Assembly (NCBI RefSeq): GCF_027460065.1
Contig: NZ_JAPYZZ010000008.1
Coordinates: forward strand, 124,001 to 188,000
Direction of reading: 5' to 3'
DNA from: Martinezella rhizogenes
GTDB lineage: Bacteria; Pseudomonadota; Alphaproteobacteria; Rhizobiales; Rhizobiaceae
DNA: 64,000 bases
Both the position numbers and the translations under genes were made by a program. A model generated the notes under the pieces. The model saw nothing but the letters and a program-made list of their open reading frames with translations, was not told the DNA's origin and searched no databases. Position 1 is the stretch's first letter; every line of letters starts with the position of its first letter. Positions 42,370 to 51,216 of the stretch are shown piece after piece.

Positions 42370-43419
42370 ATGATTGCATTGGGCGGTTTCGACATCGTCG
42401 TCATAGCGGCGGTTGTTCTGGTTATTCTGGTGCTGTTTGCCGGCATCAAGACCGTGCCGCAGGGGCATCGTTACACCGTTGAACGGTTCGGGCGTTACAC
42501 CCGCACGCTCGAACCCGGTCTGAACCTCATCGTGCCGTTCTTCGAAAGCATCGGCTCGAAAATGAATGTGATGGAGCAGGTGCTCCATATCCCCACGCAG
42601 GAAGTCATTACCCGCGACAACGCCAGCGTCTCGGCCGATGCCGTTACCTTTTATCAGGTATTGAACGCCGCGCAGGCTGCCTACCAGATATCCAATCTGC
42701 AAATGGCGATCGAAAACCTCACCATGACCAACATCCGTTCGGTGATGGGTTCGATGGACCTCGATGAGCTGCTGTCAAACCGCGACGCCATCAATGATCG
42801 CCTTCTGCGCGTGGTCGATGAGGCCGTGGGACCATGGGGCATCAAAGTCACCCGCATCGAGATCAAGGATATCGCACCGCCTAAAGACCTCGTCGATTCC
42901 ATGGCGCGGCAGATGAAGGCGGAGCGTGAAAAACGCGCACAGGTGCTGGAGGCCGAGGGCGCCCGCAACGCCCAGATTCTGCGCGCGGAAGGTGCAAAAC
43001 AATCCGCCATTCTGGAAGCCGAAGGCCAGCGCGAGGCGGCATTCCGCGATGCTGAAGCACGCGAACGTCTGGCCGAGGCCGAAGCCAACGCCACCCGCAT
43101 GGTCTCGGAAGCCATTGCCGCCGGTAACGTCCACGCCATCAATTATTTCGTCGCCCAGAAATACACCGAAGCGCTTGCCGAGATCGGTACCGCCAAGAAT
43201 TCCAAGATCGTGCTGATGCCGATGGAAGCCTCAGCGCTGATCGGCTCTCTCGGCGGCATCGGCACGATTGCGAGAGAAGTGTTCGGCGACAAGGGCGATG
43301 CTCCCAGCGCGCCTGCCCCCTCCACCTCATCCCGCTCCGTGCCGCCGACCCGGTCTTCCGGCCAGAGCATCAATGTTTCCATTCCGGGTAATCCCTTCGG
43401 CTCTTCATCGGAGAAGTAA
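42370..43419 (+). CDS. qmcA: SPFH/Band 7 membrane protein (QmcA-like)
   Basis: A 349-residue stomatin-like protein. One N-terminal membrane helix (IVVIAAVVLVILVLFAGI) precedes the SPFH domain (YTVERFGRYTRTLEPGLN to about residue 190). A long Ala/Glu-rich coiled coil follows ('AEREKRAQVLEAEGARNAQI') and then a flexible Pro/Ser tail. Such proteins form large ring assemblies in the inner membrane that modulate FtsH and other proteases. The ATG at 42370 sits six bases after AGGAGG (42358-42363); a GTG one codon earlier is possible. Paired with the nfeD-type gene. Confidence 0.93.
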   Translation: MIALGGFDIVVIAAVVLVILVLFAGIKTVPQGHRYTVERFGRYTRTLEPGLNLIVPFFESIGSKMNVMEQVLHIPTQEVITRDNASVSADAVTFYQVLNAAQAAYQISNLQMAIENLTMTNIRSVMGSMDLDELLSNRDAINDRLLRVVDEAVGPWGIKVTRIEIKDIAPPKDLVDSMARQMKAEREKRAQVLEAEGARNAQILRAEGAKQSAILEAEGQREAAFRDAEARERLAEAEANATRMVSEAIAAGNVHAINYFVAQKYTEALAEIGTAKNSKIVLMPMEASALIGSLGGIGTIAREVFGDKGDAPSAPAPSTSSRSVPPTRSSGQSINVSIPGNPFGSSSEK

Positions 43420-43421
43420 CG

Positions 43422-43886
43422 ATGTTGCAACGGCTTGCCACTGAGCTGGGACCCTGGAGCTGGTGGATCGTCGGCTTCGTGCTGCTTGCCGCCGAACTCA
43501 TCGCGCCCGGCGTTTTCCTGATCTGGATCGGGATTGCCGCGCTGGTCATTGGTGCGTTTTCGCTGTTTTTCTGGGAAACGGCATTCTGGGCCTGGCAATT
43601 GCAGCTGGTGCTGTTTGCCGCGCTTTCGGTGGTCTTCGCCCTGCTCGGCCGGAGATATTTCGGACGAAACCGCGCGGTAAGCGACGAACCCTTCCTGAAC
43701 CAGCGCGAAGCAAGCCTTGTCGGCCGCACCGCAACCCTGCAGGAGCCGATCGTCGAAGGACGCGGCCGGATAAGGCTTGATGATACCTGGTGGCCGGTGA
43801 ATGGCGAAGACCTGCCGGCCGGAACCCGTGTCAGGATTGCGTCGGCGCGCGGGCGCACGCTGACAATCGAGCCGATGGACCGATAA
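43422..43886 (+). CDS. NfeD family membrane protein
   Basis: A 154-residue short NfeD. Two or three hydrophobic helices ('WWIVGFVLLAAELIAPGVFLIWIGIAALVIGAFSLFF') precede a C-terminal OB-fold domain ('SLVGRTATLQEPIVEGRGRIRLDDTWWPVNGED'). It starts two bases after the qmcA stop codon, so the two are one operon, as is usual for NfeD and stomatin-type partners. The role is to assist the SPFH assembly; a protease domain is absent in this short form. Confidence 0.92.
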   Translation: MLQRLATELGPWSWWIVGFVLLAAELIAPGVFLIWIGIAALVIGAFSLFFWETAFWAWQLQLVLFAALSVVFALLGRRYFGRNRAVSDEPFLNQREASLVGRTATLQEPIVEGRGRIRLDDTWWPVNGEDLPAGTRVRIASARGRTLTIEPMDR

Positions 43887-43961
43887 GCTCCAGGAACTGG
43901 CCGACAGCGTCGAGGCCGCTTTTCCAGACAGAAGATCGATGTCAACTTTCCGCGGAAGGGC

Positions 43962-44957
43962 TTAAGCGACGCCGATCCTCAGGAGATCGTGGAAATGCAC
44001 CAGCCCGATCGGCCGGTTGTCGTCATCGACAACGATCAGCGCGCCGATGTGAAATTTCTCCAGCGTCGCCAGCGCACTAGTCGCCAGCACTGACTTTTTG
44101 ACGGTTTTCGGGCTGCGGGTCATGATGTCGTCGACCACCAGCTCGGCGAGGTTGCGCGACAAGTTGCGCGCCATGTCGCCCTCGGTGACGATGCCGCACA
44201 GACGGCCATCCTCATCCAGAATGCCAACGCAGCCGAAATGCTTGCGCGAGAGAACGCCCACCGCCTCGGGCATGGCCGTTCCCTTGTTGACCAATGGCAC
44301 ACGATCGCCCGTATGCATGATATCACTGACCAGCGTCAGGCTCGCGCCCAGCTTGCCACCGGGGTGGAACACCTTGAAGTCGCCCGCTGTGAAATTACGC
44401 GCCTCCAGGAGCGCGACAGCAAGGGCATCGCCCAGCGCCAGCTGCATCAATGTGGAGGTGGTTGGTGCCAGGCCGAGCGGGCAGGCTTCCTGCTCGTTGG
44501 GCACCAGAAGCACGATATCGGAAGCCTGTGCCAGCGATGAATTTTCCGAACAGGTGAGTGCGATGAGCGGAATGGAGAAACGGCGGGAATAATTGATGAT
44601 GCTGCGCAATTCCGCGCTTTCACCACCCTTGGAAATCGCCAGCACCACATCATCGCCGCCGATCATGCCCAGATCGCCGTGATTTGCCTCTGCCGCATGC
44701 ACAAAAAAGGCAGGCGTTCCCGTGGAGGCGAAGGTAGCGGCAAGCTTTGCGCCTATGTGACCGCTTTTTCCAACGCCGGTAATGATGAGACGGCCATTCG
44801 ACTGGCCGATGGTCTCGATTGCCTTGCAGAAGGGCTCGGAAAGGCCGTTTCTCAGGGCAGCCTCAAGGGCGGCAAGGCCAGCCCGCTCCATCGAAATCGT
44901 CCGCACGGCGGATTCGATGGCATTGTCTTCGACCAGTTTGACGGCGCGCGTAATCAT
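43962..44957 (-). CDS. kdsD: Arabinose-5-phosphate isomerase (KpsF/GutQ family)
   Basis: A 331-residue enzyme converting ribulose-5-phosphate to arabinose-5-phosphate, the first committed step to Kdo in lipopolysaccharide. The SIS domain (about residues 35-190) has 'GVGKSGHIGAKLAATFASTG' and 'ANHGDLGMIGGDDVVLAISKGGES'. Two CBS domains (about 205-331) follow, with 'HTGDRVPLVNKGTAMPEAV' and 'MTRSPKTVKKS'. Full family length. It is convergent with nfeD-type gene and has no Kdo genes adjacent. Confidence 0.93.
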   Translation of the reverse strand: MITRAVKLVEDNAIESAVRTISMERAGLAALEAALRNGLSEPFCKAIETIGQSNGRLIITGVGKSGHIGAKLAATFASTGTPAFFVHAAEANHGDLGMIGGDDVVLAISKGGESAELRSIINYSRRFSIPLIALTCSENSSLAQASDIVLLVPNEQEACPLGLAPTTSTLMQLALGDALAVALLEARNFTAGDFKVFHPGGKLGASLTLVSDIMHTGDRVPLVNKGTAMPEAVGVLSRKHFGCVGILDEDGRLCGIVTEGDMARNLSRNLAELVVDDIMTRSPKTVKKSVLATSALATLEKFHIGALIVVDDDNRPIGLVHFHDLLRIGVA

Positions 44958-45015
44958 GGCCGACTGTTACTCTTTCAGCCGGAATAAGTCCACTCTCTCC
45001 CGTTCAGTCCTGTTT

Positions 45016-45381
45016 TTAGTGACGCAGATCGGGCGGTGAGATCTCTTCCATCGTTCCAAGCCGCTTGAAGGGGATGTTTTCCTCATCGACCAGATATCGC
45101 CCAAGCGTCCTCACCCATAAGATGGAACCATCGCTACGGCGCACGGCATATTCCTGGTCGTAAAAGCTCGCGGCCTTCAGCGTCAACAGCGCCGTCTCGA
45201 TCACCCGGTTTCGATGATCGAGATCCACTTTTTCAAGCATCTGAAAAATGCTGATGCCCTGCATCGCCTGTCTCAGCGAAATCCCGAAGAGTTCCGCGCA
45301 TATTTCATCGAGATAGAAGCGGTCATTGGTAATATCCCAACAATAAAAACCGACTTGCCGGATGTTCAAAACGCGATTCAT
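45016..45381 (-). CDS. Single PAS-domain protein
   Basis: A 121-residue protein consisting of little more than a PAS fold: 'GFYCWDITNDRFYLDEICAELFGIS' and the PAC-like 'YDQEYAVRRSDGSILWVRTLGRYLVDEENI'. No kinase, GGDEF or HTH domain follows. It may be a detached sensor for a separate partner. Cys14 lies in the ligand-facing strand, but no cofactor can be assigned. It is next to an AT-rich 417-bp gap. Coding is well supported by codon use and fold. Confidence 0.78.
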   Translation of the reverse strand: MNRVLNIRQVGFYCWDITNDRFYLDEICAELFGISLRQAMQGISIFQMLEKVDLDHRNRVIETALLTLKAASFYDQEYAVRRSDGSILWVRTLGRYLVDEENIPFKRLGTMEEISPPDLRH

Positions 45382-45798
45382 GAAACGATGCTGTCACATA
45401 TAATAAAATTCAATACGATTTGTTGAACGATTTACGATCGCTCTGTGTAAGCATAGGACAATTCCGTGCCAAATTGAAACGTTTTAATCTTCGCATATTA
45501 GAAATATTTTGCTTTGACGGCAGTTCCGCCTGGCAATCCGGATCGCCGCGATCAGGCTGCCGCTTGGCACAGAAGACCTCGCTGATATTTCACCCGTGCC
45601 CAAACACCGAAATCACGCCGTTCTTTATCAACTGTTAACCATAAAAAACCTATTGTTAAAGCGATGTTAAAACTTGCGTCGCCTGTCTGGTCCCTGGTTT
45701 CTTCATGTCATTTCATCGGCCTGCCAATCATCGGGCCTGAAGAAATGCCTTGGTGGGCTTTCGATCCGGCATCGACCAAACTCGCCGGGTGAAAAGGA
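45382..45798. other. AT-rich 417-bp gap between the PAS and porin genes
   Basis: This gap is lower in GC than its surroundings and contains repeated GTTAA-type motifs near 45630-45670 (TTGTTAA, ATGTTAAAA). Such AT-rich upstream regions often bind nucleoid proteins. It must contain the promoters of both neighbours. A 72-codon frame at 45420-45638 has no ribosome site and poor codon use, and I do not consider it a gene. Confidence 0.5.
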
Positions 45799-47298
45799 AT
45801 GAGCGTGAAGGGCACCGCCACACGTCTGCCGACGTCGCGGAAAGCAGCGACCCTGCTGCTTGCCTGCACGATTTTTTACCCGCACGGAAGCGCCTTCGCA
45901 CAAACCGCAGCGACAGCTACACCACTTGTGCCGGGCACTGCTTCCGCTGCCGACGGATCCGATTCAACCAGCCCGACGACGAACGGCACGGCAAACATAA
46001 GCACAGGCACAGTTCAGGCCACACCCGCGCCAGCGCCACAACTCTGGCGCCCGTCCAACAATCCCGGCGACCCGATCTACGAACAGCCGGACGAAGCGGG
46101 CCAACCTTCTACCGAGGCCGAGAACCCCTATGAGCCGACAATGGACGGCGGGGAAAATCCGCGTATAGCAACCGAACCCGGACAAACACCCGGTATCCGG
46201 CTCGGCACATTCTTGCTCAGGCCTTCGATCAGCCAGACAGTGAATACGGAAAAACAGACAAATACGGGCGGCCCCTCCCGGCGCAACTATTTGACGACGG
46301 GTATACGCGGCACGCTCACCAGCGACTGGTCCCGGCACGCGCTGACGGTGACGGGCGATGGCGCCTGGGAGAGAAACTTCGGCGGCAACAAGAATGGCGA
46401 AGAACCCCGGGCAAATATCGAAGCCAATCTGCGCCTTGATCTCAGTGCGGAAACGACCGCCAATCTCAAGGCGGGTTATGAATTCAGCCGTGAAGGCACC
46501 ACGGACCCCAATGCCCTGACCGGCGCTGCCGTGCAGGGTGGGGAGCACCGCTTCACCGCCGGCGCATCGATAGAGCGGGACTTCGGCAAGCTGCGCGGGC
46601 TCGCAGCGCTCGATCTCTCACGCACCGTCTATACGGATGCAAAGGGCCTCGATGGCCGGCCGATCAGCCTCAGCGATCGCGACCAGAAGGGCGCGAACCT
46701 GCGCGGACGCATCGGCTATGAACTATCGCCTGCTTTGATCCCCTTCCTTGAACTGAATGTGGGGACGACCAAATATGACAATCGCCTCGACAATTCGGGC
46801 TATGCCCGTTCCTCCAATGCCTATGGGGCGAAGGTTGGCGCAGAAGTCGATCTCGGCGAAAAGACCCGCGGCGAGGCCGCCATCGGCTATCTGCGCAAGG
46901 AATATGACGACGATCGCCTGGCCGCGATCGGTGCATTGACGCTGGATGGCAAACTCAACTGGTCTCCCCAGCGCGGCACGAATGTCAATCTCGGACTGCG
47001 CACGACGATAGAGGACTTTGCCGGCGGGCCGCAGGGAGGCTGGATTTCCTATCGCCTGGATGCCGGCCTGACCCATGAATTGCGCAACAATCTGGTCGCG
47101 CGTCTGACCGGGCAGATCGTGCATCGCACGTTCCCCTCCTCCAGCACAGAGGACGCCGTGGAATATACGGCTGGCGCCGGCCTGACCTGGGGGCTGAACC
47201 GCTATCTCGACCTGACCGCAGACGTCAGCTATCAGTGGACCCCGGTTTATGACAGCAATGAACTGCGTATCGGCGCGGGGCTTGTCCTGAAGCGGTAA
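45799..47298 (+). CDS. Outer membrane beta-barrel protein (porin-2-like)
   Basis: A 499-residue exported protein. A signal peptide (about residues 1-35, ending AFAQT) is followed by a ~110-residue low-complexity Ala/Thr/Pro/Asn-rich segment. From about residue 135 to the C-terminus there are alternating amphipathic beta strands (e.g. GYEFSREGTTDPNALTGAAV; AAIGYLRKEYDDDRLAAIG), ending in an aromatic-rich strand 'LRIGAGLVLKR'. This fits the BBP2_2-type putative porin family. It should form an outer-membrane barrel; the cargo is unknown. Confidence 0.85.
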   Translation: MSVKGTATRLPTSRKAATLLLACTIFYPHGSAFAQTAATATPLVPGTASAADGSDSTSPTTNGTANISTGTVQATPAPAPQLWRPSNNPGDPIYEQPDEAGQPSTEAENPYEPTMDGGENPRIATEPGQTPGIRLGTFLLRPSISQTVNTEKQTNTGGPSRRNYLTTGIRGTLTSDWSRHALTVTGDGAWERNFGGNKNGEEPRANIEANLRLDLSAETTANLKAGYEFSREGTTDPNALTGAAVQGGEHRFTAGASIERDFGKLRGLAALDLSRTVYTDAKGLDGRPISLSDRDQKGANLRGRIGYELSPALIPFLELNVGTTKYDNRLDNSGYARSSNAYGAKVGAEVDLGEKTRGEAAIGYLRKEYDDDRLAAIGALTLDGKLNWSPQRGTNVNLGLRTTIEDFAGGPQGGWISYRLDAGLTHELRNNLVARLTGQIVHRTFPSSSTEDAVEYTAGAGLTWGLNRYLDLTADVSYQWTPVYDSNELRIGAGLVLKR

Positions 47299-47313
47299 CG
47301 AGCCCAAAAACAA

Positions 47314-47340
47314 AAATCCCGGCGCGAAGGCCGGGATTTC
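47314..47340. terminator. Bidirectional terminator between the porin gene and galU
   Basis: AAATCCCGGC (47314-47323) pairs with GCCGGGATTT (47330-47339) around GCGAAG. It lies between convergent genes, with A-rich sequence to the left that supplies Ts for the galU transcript. Confidence 0.85.
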
Positions 47341-47358
47341 CTTGTGTGTTCCGGTCGA

Positions 47359-48246
47359 TTATTTCAGACCCTCGATCAGAGCCTTGATCGGCTCCTCGAT
47401 GGCCGGACGGATATCGCCGCGTTCCAGTGCGAAAGCGACGTTTGCCAGGATGAAACCATCCTTGGCGCCGCAATCGAAGGTCTGCCCACGGAAATGATAG
47501 CCGGAGAACTCTTGCGACTTGGCGAGAGTGAGCATGCCGTCCGTCAACTGGATTTCGTTACCGGCGCCGCGTTCCTGATTTTCGAGAATATCGAAAATTT
47601 CCGGCTGCAGGATATAACGACCGTTGATATAGAAATTAGACGGCGCCGTACCCTTGGCCGGCTTTTCGACCATTTCGGTAATCTTGAAGCCTTCGCCGAC
47701 GGCATTTCCTACGCCGACAATGCCATATTTATGCGTCTGGTCGGGAGCGCATTCCTGCACCGCGATGACGTTGCCCTGGGTCTGGTCGTAAAGTTCGACC
47801 ATACCCTTCAGGCAGCTTTTCTGCGAATGCATGATCATGTCGGGCAAAAGCACGGCAAAAGGCTCGTCGCCAACGATATCACGCGCGCACCAGACCGCAT
47901 GGCCGAGACCAAGCGGCACCTGCTGGCGCGTGAAGCTTGCGGTGCCCGCCTTGGGCAGAAGGCCGGCCAGCAATGTCAGCTCGGCATTCTTGTTGCGCTC
48001 GCGCAGCATTTGTTCAAGTTCAAATTGAATATCAAAATAATCTTCGATCACTGCCTTGCCGCGGCCGGTGACAAATACAAAATGCTCGATGCCCGCTTCC
48101 GCCGCCTCATCGACGACGTATTGAATGACCGGCTTGTCGACGACGGTGAGCATTTCTTTCGGAACTGCCTTGGTGGCGGGCAGGAAACGTGTACCGAGAC
48201 CTGCGACCGGAAATACGGCCTTCCGAATTTTCTTCTGTTCTACCAC
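47359..48246 (-). CDS. galU: UTP--glucose-1-phosphate uridylyltransferase
   Basis: A 295-residue nucleotidyltransferase making UDP-glucose, the donor for exopolysaccharide, beta-glucan and lipopolysaccharide sugars. The N-terminal '[25 protein letters not shown]' carries the nucleotide-binding G-x-G-T-R motif; '[10 protein letters not shown]' and 'VLLPDMIM' follow. Full family length. It is divergent from the lytic transglycosylase gene across a gap holding two dyads. Confidence 0.95.
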   Translation of the reverse strand: MVEQKKIRKAVFPVAGLGTRFLPATKAVPKEMLTVVDKPVIQYVVDEAAEAGIEHFVFVTGRGKAVIEDYFDIQFELEQMLRERNKNAELTLLAGLLPKAGTASFTRQQVPLGLGHAVWCARDIVGDEPFAVLLPDMIMHSQKSCLKGMVELYDQTQGNVIAVQECAPDQTHKYGIVGVGNAVGEGFKITEMVEKPAKGTAPSNFYINGRYILQPEIFDILENQERGAGNEIQLTDGMLTLAKSQEFSGYHFRGQTFDCGAKDGFILANVAFALERGDIRPAIEEPIKALIEGLK

Positions 48247-48291
48247 ATATCCCTCCTGAGAGATAAAACTTAATCACAATCCCCGCACACT

Positions 48292-48351
48292 GTTGTTATT
48301 TCAAAAATAACAACGTTTTGTAAAGGGTGACGCTACCATCTATTAATGGTA
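48292..48351. promoter_or_regulatory. Two dyads in the galU/transglycosylase promoter region
   Basis: GTTGTTATTT (48292-48301) and AAATAACAAC (48305-48314) form a perfect 10-bp inverted repeat around CAA. Further right, TACCAT (48334-48339) and ATGGTA (48346-48351) form a second dyad. Both are AT-rich and lie in the divergent gap, so they are operator candidates for galU, the transglycosylase gene, or both. No regulator can be named. Confidence 0.5.
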
Positions 48352-48441
48352 AAGAATTTGTTGACATTCTTTTGTTATCCATGACGACGCCCGATGCGTT
48401 TTCGCAATCGAAATGATATTCGAGAGAACGAAAGACTGACG

Positions 48442-49662
48442 ATGACAAAGACCCTTTCAAATGTCCGCAAATTCGGTTGCATGATGTTTGCTGGCCTGGC
48501 GATCTCGTTTTCCCCCGTCTCGGCCCGGGCCGATCAGGGGTTCAAGCAGTGGATCAACCAGTTCTACGCAACAGCCGCCAAAGAAGGCATTAGCAAGGCG
48601 ACCTACCAGAAGGCCTTTGCCGGTGTCAGCGAGCCGGATCCGGACGCGCTGCGCAAGGCGACCTTCCAGCCGGAATTCACCACCCAGATCTGGGATTACG
48701 TCGATTCCCGCGTCAATCCGTATACGGTGCGGATCGGTCGCGAAATGAAGATGAAACATGCAACGACGCTCAACTGGATCGAGCGTAACTTCAACGTCGA
48801 CAAACACATCATTCTTGCCATCTGGTCGATGGAATCCAATTACGGCGCGGTTCTTGAAAAGCCGGAGCGGCTGCACAACATTCCACAAGCGCTGGCGACA
48901 CTCGCCTATTCCGATCCCAAACGCGCGAAATTCGCGCGCACGCAGCTGATCGCCGCGCTCAAGATTTTGCAGTCCGGCGATGTCACCCCCAAACAGCTGA
49001 CGGGCTCCTGGGCGGGCGCCATGGGCCACACCCAGTTCATTCCCACGAGCTACCTGCTCTATGCGGTCGATGCTGACGGCAACGGCAAGCGCGACATCTG
49101 GCATTCCGTTCCGGACGCCCTGGCGACGGCCGCCAATCTTCTTGCCAAGAACGGCTGGGAACCCGGCCGGACCTGGGGTTACGAAACCGCCGTGCCGCGT
49201 GGCGGTGCCCGTTACGAAGGGCAGACGAAGTCCATCGCGGAATGGTCGAAGCTCGGCTTCACCCGCCCGAACGGCAAGACGTTCACCCGCGGAACCGATC
49301 GCGCCATGCTGAAATTGCAGGGCGGTCCAAACGGCCCCGGTTTCCTGATGATGAAGAACTTCTTCACCATCAAGAAATACAACGCCTCCGACAGCTATGC
49401 GCTGGCCGTTGGACTGCTTGCGGATGAAATCGCCGGTTATGGCGGCATGCAGCAGAAATGGCCGCGCCCGGACGGTACGCTGGATATTCGCGAAAAATTC
49501 GAGCTTCAGACGCGTATGAAGGAACTCGGTTATTACGATGGTGAGATCGACGGCAATTTCGGCTCCGGTTCGAAAGCCGCCATCAGCGCCATCCAGTCCC
49601 GCATGGGCATGCAGAATGACGGCGAGCCATCGCAGCGATTACTGAGAGCCCTGCGCAATTGA
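48442..49662 (+). CDS. Lytic murein transglycosylase with peptidoglycan-binding domain
   Basis: About 406 residues. A signal peptide (about 1-30, ending SARA) leads to an MltB-type catalytic domain. The catalytic Glu is in 'AIWSMESNYGAVLEKPERLHNIPQAL'; 'GSWAGAMGHTQFIPTSYLLYAVDADGNG' is the family signature. A C-terminal PG_binding_1 domain ('FELQTRMKELGYYDGEIDGNFGSGSKAAI') docks it on the wall. It should cleave glycan strands with formation of anhydro ends in the periplasm. ATG 48442 gives the intact signal peptide. The SGNH hydrolase gene follows. Confidence 0.93.
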   Translation: MTKTLSNVRKFGCMMFAGLAISFSPVSARADQGFKQWINQFYATAAKEGISKATYQKAFAGVSEPDPDALRKATFQPEFTTQIWDYVDSRVNPYTVRIGREMKMKHATTLNWIERNFNVDKHIILAIWSMESNYGAVLEKPERLHNIPQALATLAYSDPKRAKFARTQLIAALKILQSGDVTPKQLTGSWAGAMGHTQFIPTSYLLYAVDADGNGKRDIWHSVPDALATAANLLAKNGWEPGRTWGYETAVPRGGARYEGQTKSIAEWSKLGFTRPNGKTFTRGTDRAMLKLQGGPNGPGFLMMKNFFTIKKYNASDSYALAVGLLADEIAGYGGMQQKWPRPDGTLDIREKFELQTRMKELGYYDGEIDGNFGSGSKAAISAIQSRMGMQNDGEPSQRLLRALRN

Positions 49663-49679
49663 TAATGTCCCGGCGAATT

Positions 49680-49702
49680 CGGCGGCGTCATGGACGCCGC
49701 CG
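49680..49702 (+). other. Perfect 10-bp hairpin between the transglycosylase and DUF459 genes
   Basis: CGGCGGCGTC (49680-49689) pairs with GACGCCGCCG (49693-49702) with ATG in the loop. No T-run follows. An in-frame ATG of the next gene lies in the loop, but the better start is at 49726. It may limit read-through or sequester the upstream ATG. Confidence 0.6.
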
Positions 49703-49725
49703 ATGCCTCCGGAAAGGTTGATGTC

Positions 49726-50961
49726 ATGAGTAGGATACCTGCGGCAAGAAACGGAAAGACGGGTTGGCGTTTCTGCGCCATCATTCTTTCCGCTGTCTTC
49801 TGTGTGCCGCTGGTTCCTTCCGAGACCTTCGCACAGGAACAGCGGCGAACCCTTTTCGAAATGCTGTTCGGCAAGCCGGTGGGCCGCGATGGCGGCTCCG
49901 GCCGCGAATATCAGCCCCGCAGCCGCCGGGATTTTCCGGCTGCTCCGCGTGAAAGATCGGTCACCCGCCCACAGCCCACAAGAAAAGCCCCCTCGGTGGT
50001 TCAGATGCGAACCGCAAAACCGGAACCTGCCGCCAAGCTTGAAAATGCGAGACGCGTTCTGGTCATCGGCGATTTCCTGGCCGGCGGCATGGGGGAAGAG
50101 CTGGTCAATGCCTTTGCCAGCTCGCCGGCGATCACCGTCGATGTGCGTGCCAACGGCTCTTCCGGCCTCGTCCGCAAGGATTATTACGACTGGTCTACCA
50201 ATCTGCCGCAATTCATAAGCGAGACCAACCCGGCCACCATCGTCATCATGATGGGGTCGAACGATCGCCAGCAGATGCAGATCGGTGATGTCAGAGAAAA
50301 ATTCGGCACGGAAGTCTGGTTCAAGGAATATGAACGGCGCATCGACGAGCTTCTGACCCTTGCAGGCCGCCCGAAGGTGCCGGTGCTTTGGGTTGGCGTG
50401 CCCGCCTTCCAGTCGCCCTCGCTTTCGGCCGATCTCGTCGGCTTCAACCGGCTTTATCGCAGCCATGTCGAAAAATATGGCGGTGAATTTGTGGATGTAT
50501 GGGACGGCTTCGTCGATGAGGCAGGGAAATTCGTCATTACCGGTTACGACATGAACGGCCAGCAGGCCCGCCTGCGTGAGGCTGACGGCATCGGCATGAC
50601 GCAGGCTGGCAAACGCAAGCTCGCCTTTTACGTCGAAAAATTCGTGCGCAGGCACCTCGATAGCGCGGGACCCGATCTGGTCAAACTGGACGGCAGCAAT
50701 CTGCCTGCACTCACCTCTTTGCCGGCGCTCGGCATCGATGCGGGTCAGGTACGCACCCAGCCGATCAGCCTGACCGATCCTAATCTCGATGGTGGCGACA
50801 AGCTTCTGGGCGATGCTCCCCTTGCGGCCGGACCCACACGCGTATCCGTGGTGGAATCTCCTCGCGAGAGGCTGACCAAACGAGGAGAAATGTCTGACGC
50901 GCCGGCAGGGCGTATCGATGACTATCGCCTGGTACCTGATACCGCGCAGGCAAAACAATAG
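49726..50961 (+). CDS. DUF459 SGNH-hydrolase-like exported protein
   Basis: About 411 residues. A signal segment (WRFCAIILSAVFCVPLVPSE) precedes an Arg/Pro-rich linker and an SGNH-type domain (about residues 110-330). 'VLVIGDFLAGGMGEELVNAF' stands in for the GDS block, 'PATIVIMMGSNDRQQM' holds the Asn, and 'YDMNGQQARLREADGIGMTQAGKRKLAFYV' resembles the C-terminal D..H block. The canonical catalytic Ser appears altered (GDF rather than GDS), so activity is uncertain. DUF459 proteins are linked to envelope polysaccharide modification. ATG 49726 has GGAAAGG eight bases upstream; 49690 is in a hairpin loop. Confidence 0.83.
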   Translation: MSRIPAARNGKTGWRFCAIILSAVFCVPLVPSETFAQEQRRTLFEMLFGKPVGRDGGSGREYQPRSRRDFPAAPRERSVTRPQPTRKAPSVVQMRTAKPEPAAKLENARRVLVIGDFLAGGMGEELVNAFASSPAITVDVRANGSSGLVRKDYYDWSTNLPQFISETNPATIVIMMGSNDRQQMQIGDVREKFGTEVWFKEYERRIDELLTLAGRPKVPVLWVGVPAFQSPSLSADLVGFNRLYRSHVEKYGGEFVDVWDGFVDEAGKFVITGYDMNGQQARLREADGIGMTQAGKRKLAFYVEKFVRRHLDSAGPDLVKLDGSNLPALTSLPALGIDAGQVRTQPISLTDPNLDGGDKLLGDAPLAAGPTRVSVVESPRERLTKRGEMSDAPAGRIDDYRLVPDTAQAKQ

Positions 50962-51107
50962 GCGCTGTCCCCGCGTTTCAGTAGCAGCGCTGCGGGCGTA
51001 ATGTTTATGCAATCCCGCCATGGCAGGTTGAGGACCGCTTTGCAGGAATGCGGGGATGGCCCCATCAGTCATCTCCGATCCCTCTCCTCGCAAGGCGACA
51101 TTGATTT

Positions 51108-51156
51108 GACGGCGACGCGTCGCTTGCCTTGAGCGTCAACGGCGCCGTCTTTTTTT
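51108..51156 (+). terminator. Terminator upstream of the two-component genes
   Basis: GACGGCG (51108-51114) pairs with CGCCGTC (51143-51149), with an inner GACGC/GCGTC stem, followed by seven Ts. It lies about 150 bp past the DUF459 stop and 60 bp before the response regulator. A long 3' UTR or a short independent RNA would explain the distance. Confidence 0.7.
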
Positions 51157-51216
51157 GACTTCCTGCGCGCCTCCTTCTCTCCGCGAGAAGACGCCGGATA
51201 ATGCTGAGACGATTTC

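Noticed and set aside
45420-45638. 72-codon frame upstream of the porin gene
   Set aside because: No ribosome site, poor codon use, no hydrophobic or family pattern; likely chance in an AT-rich gap.
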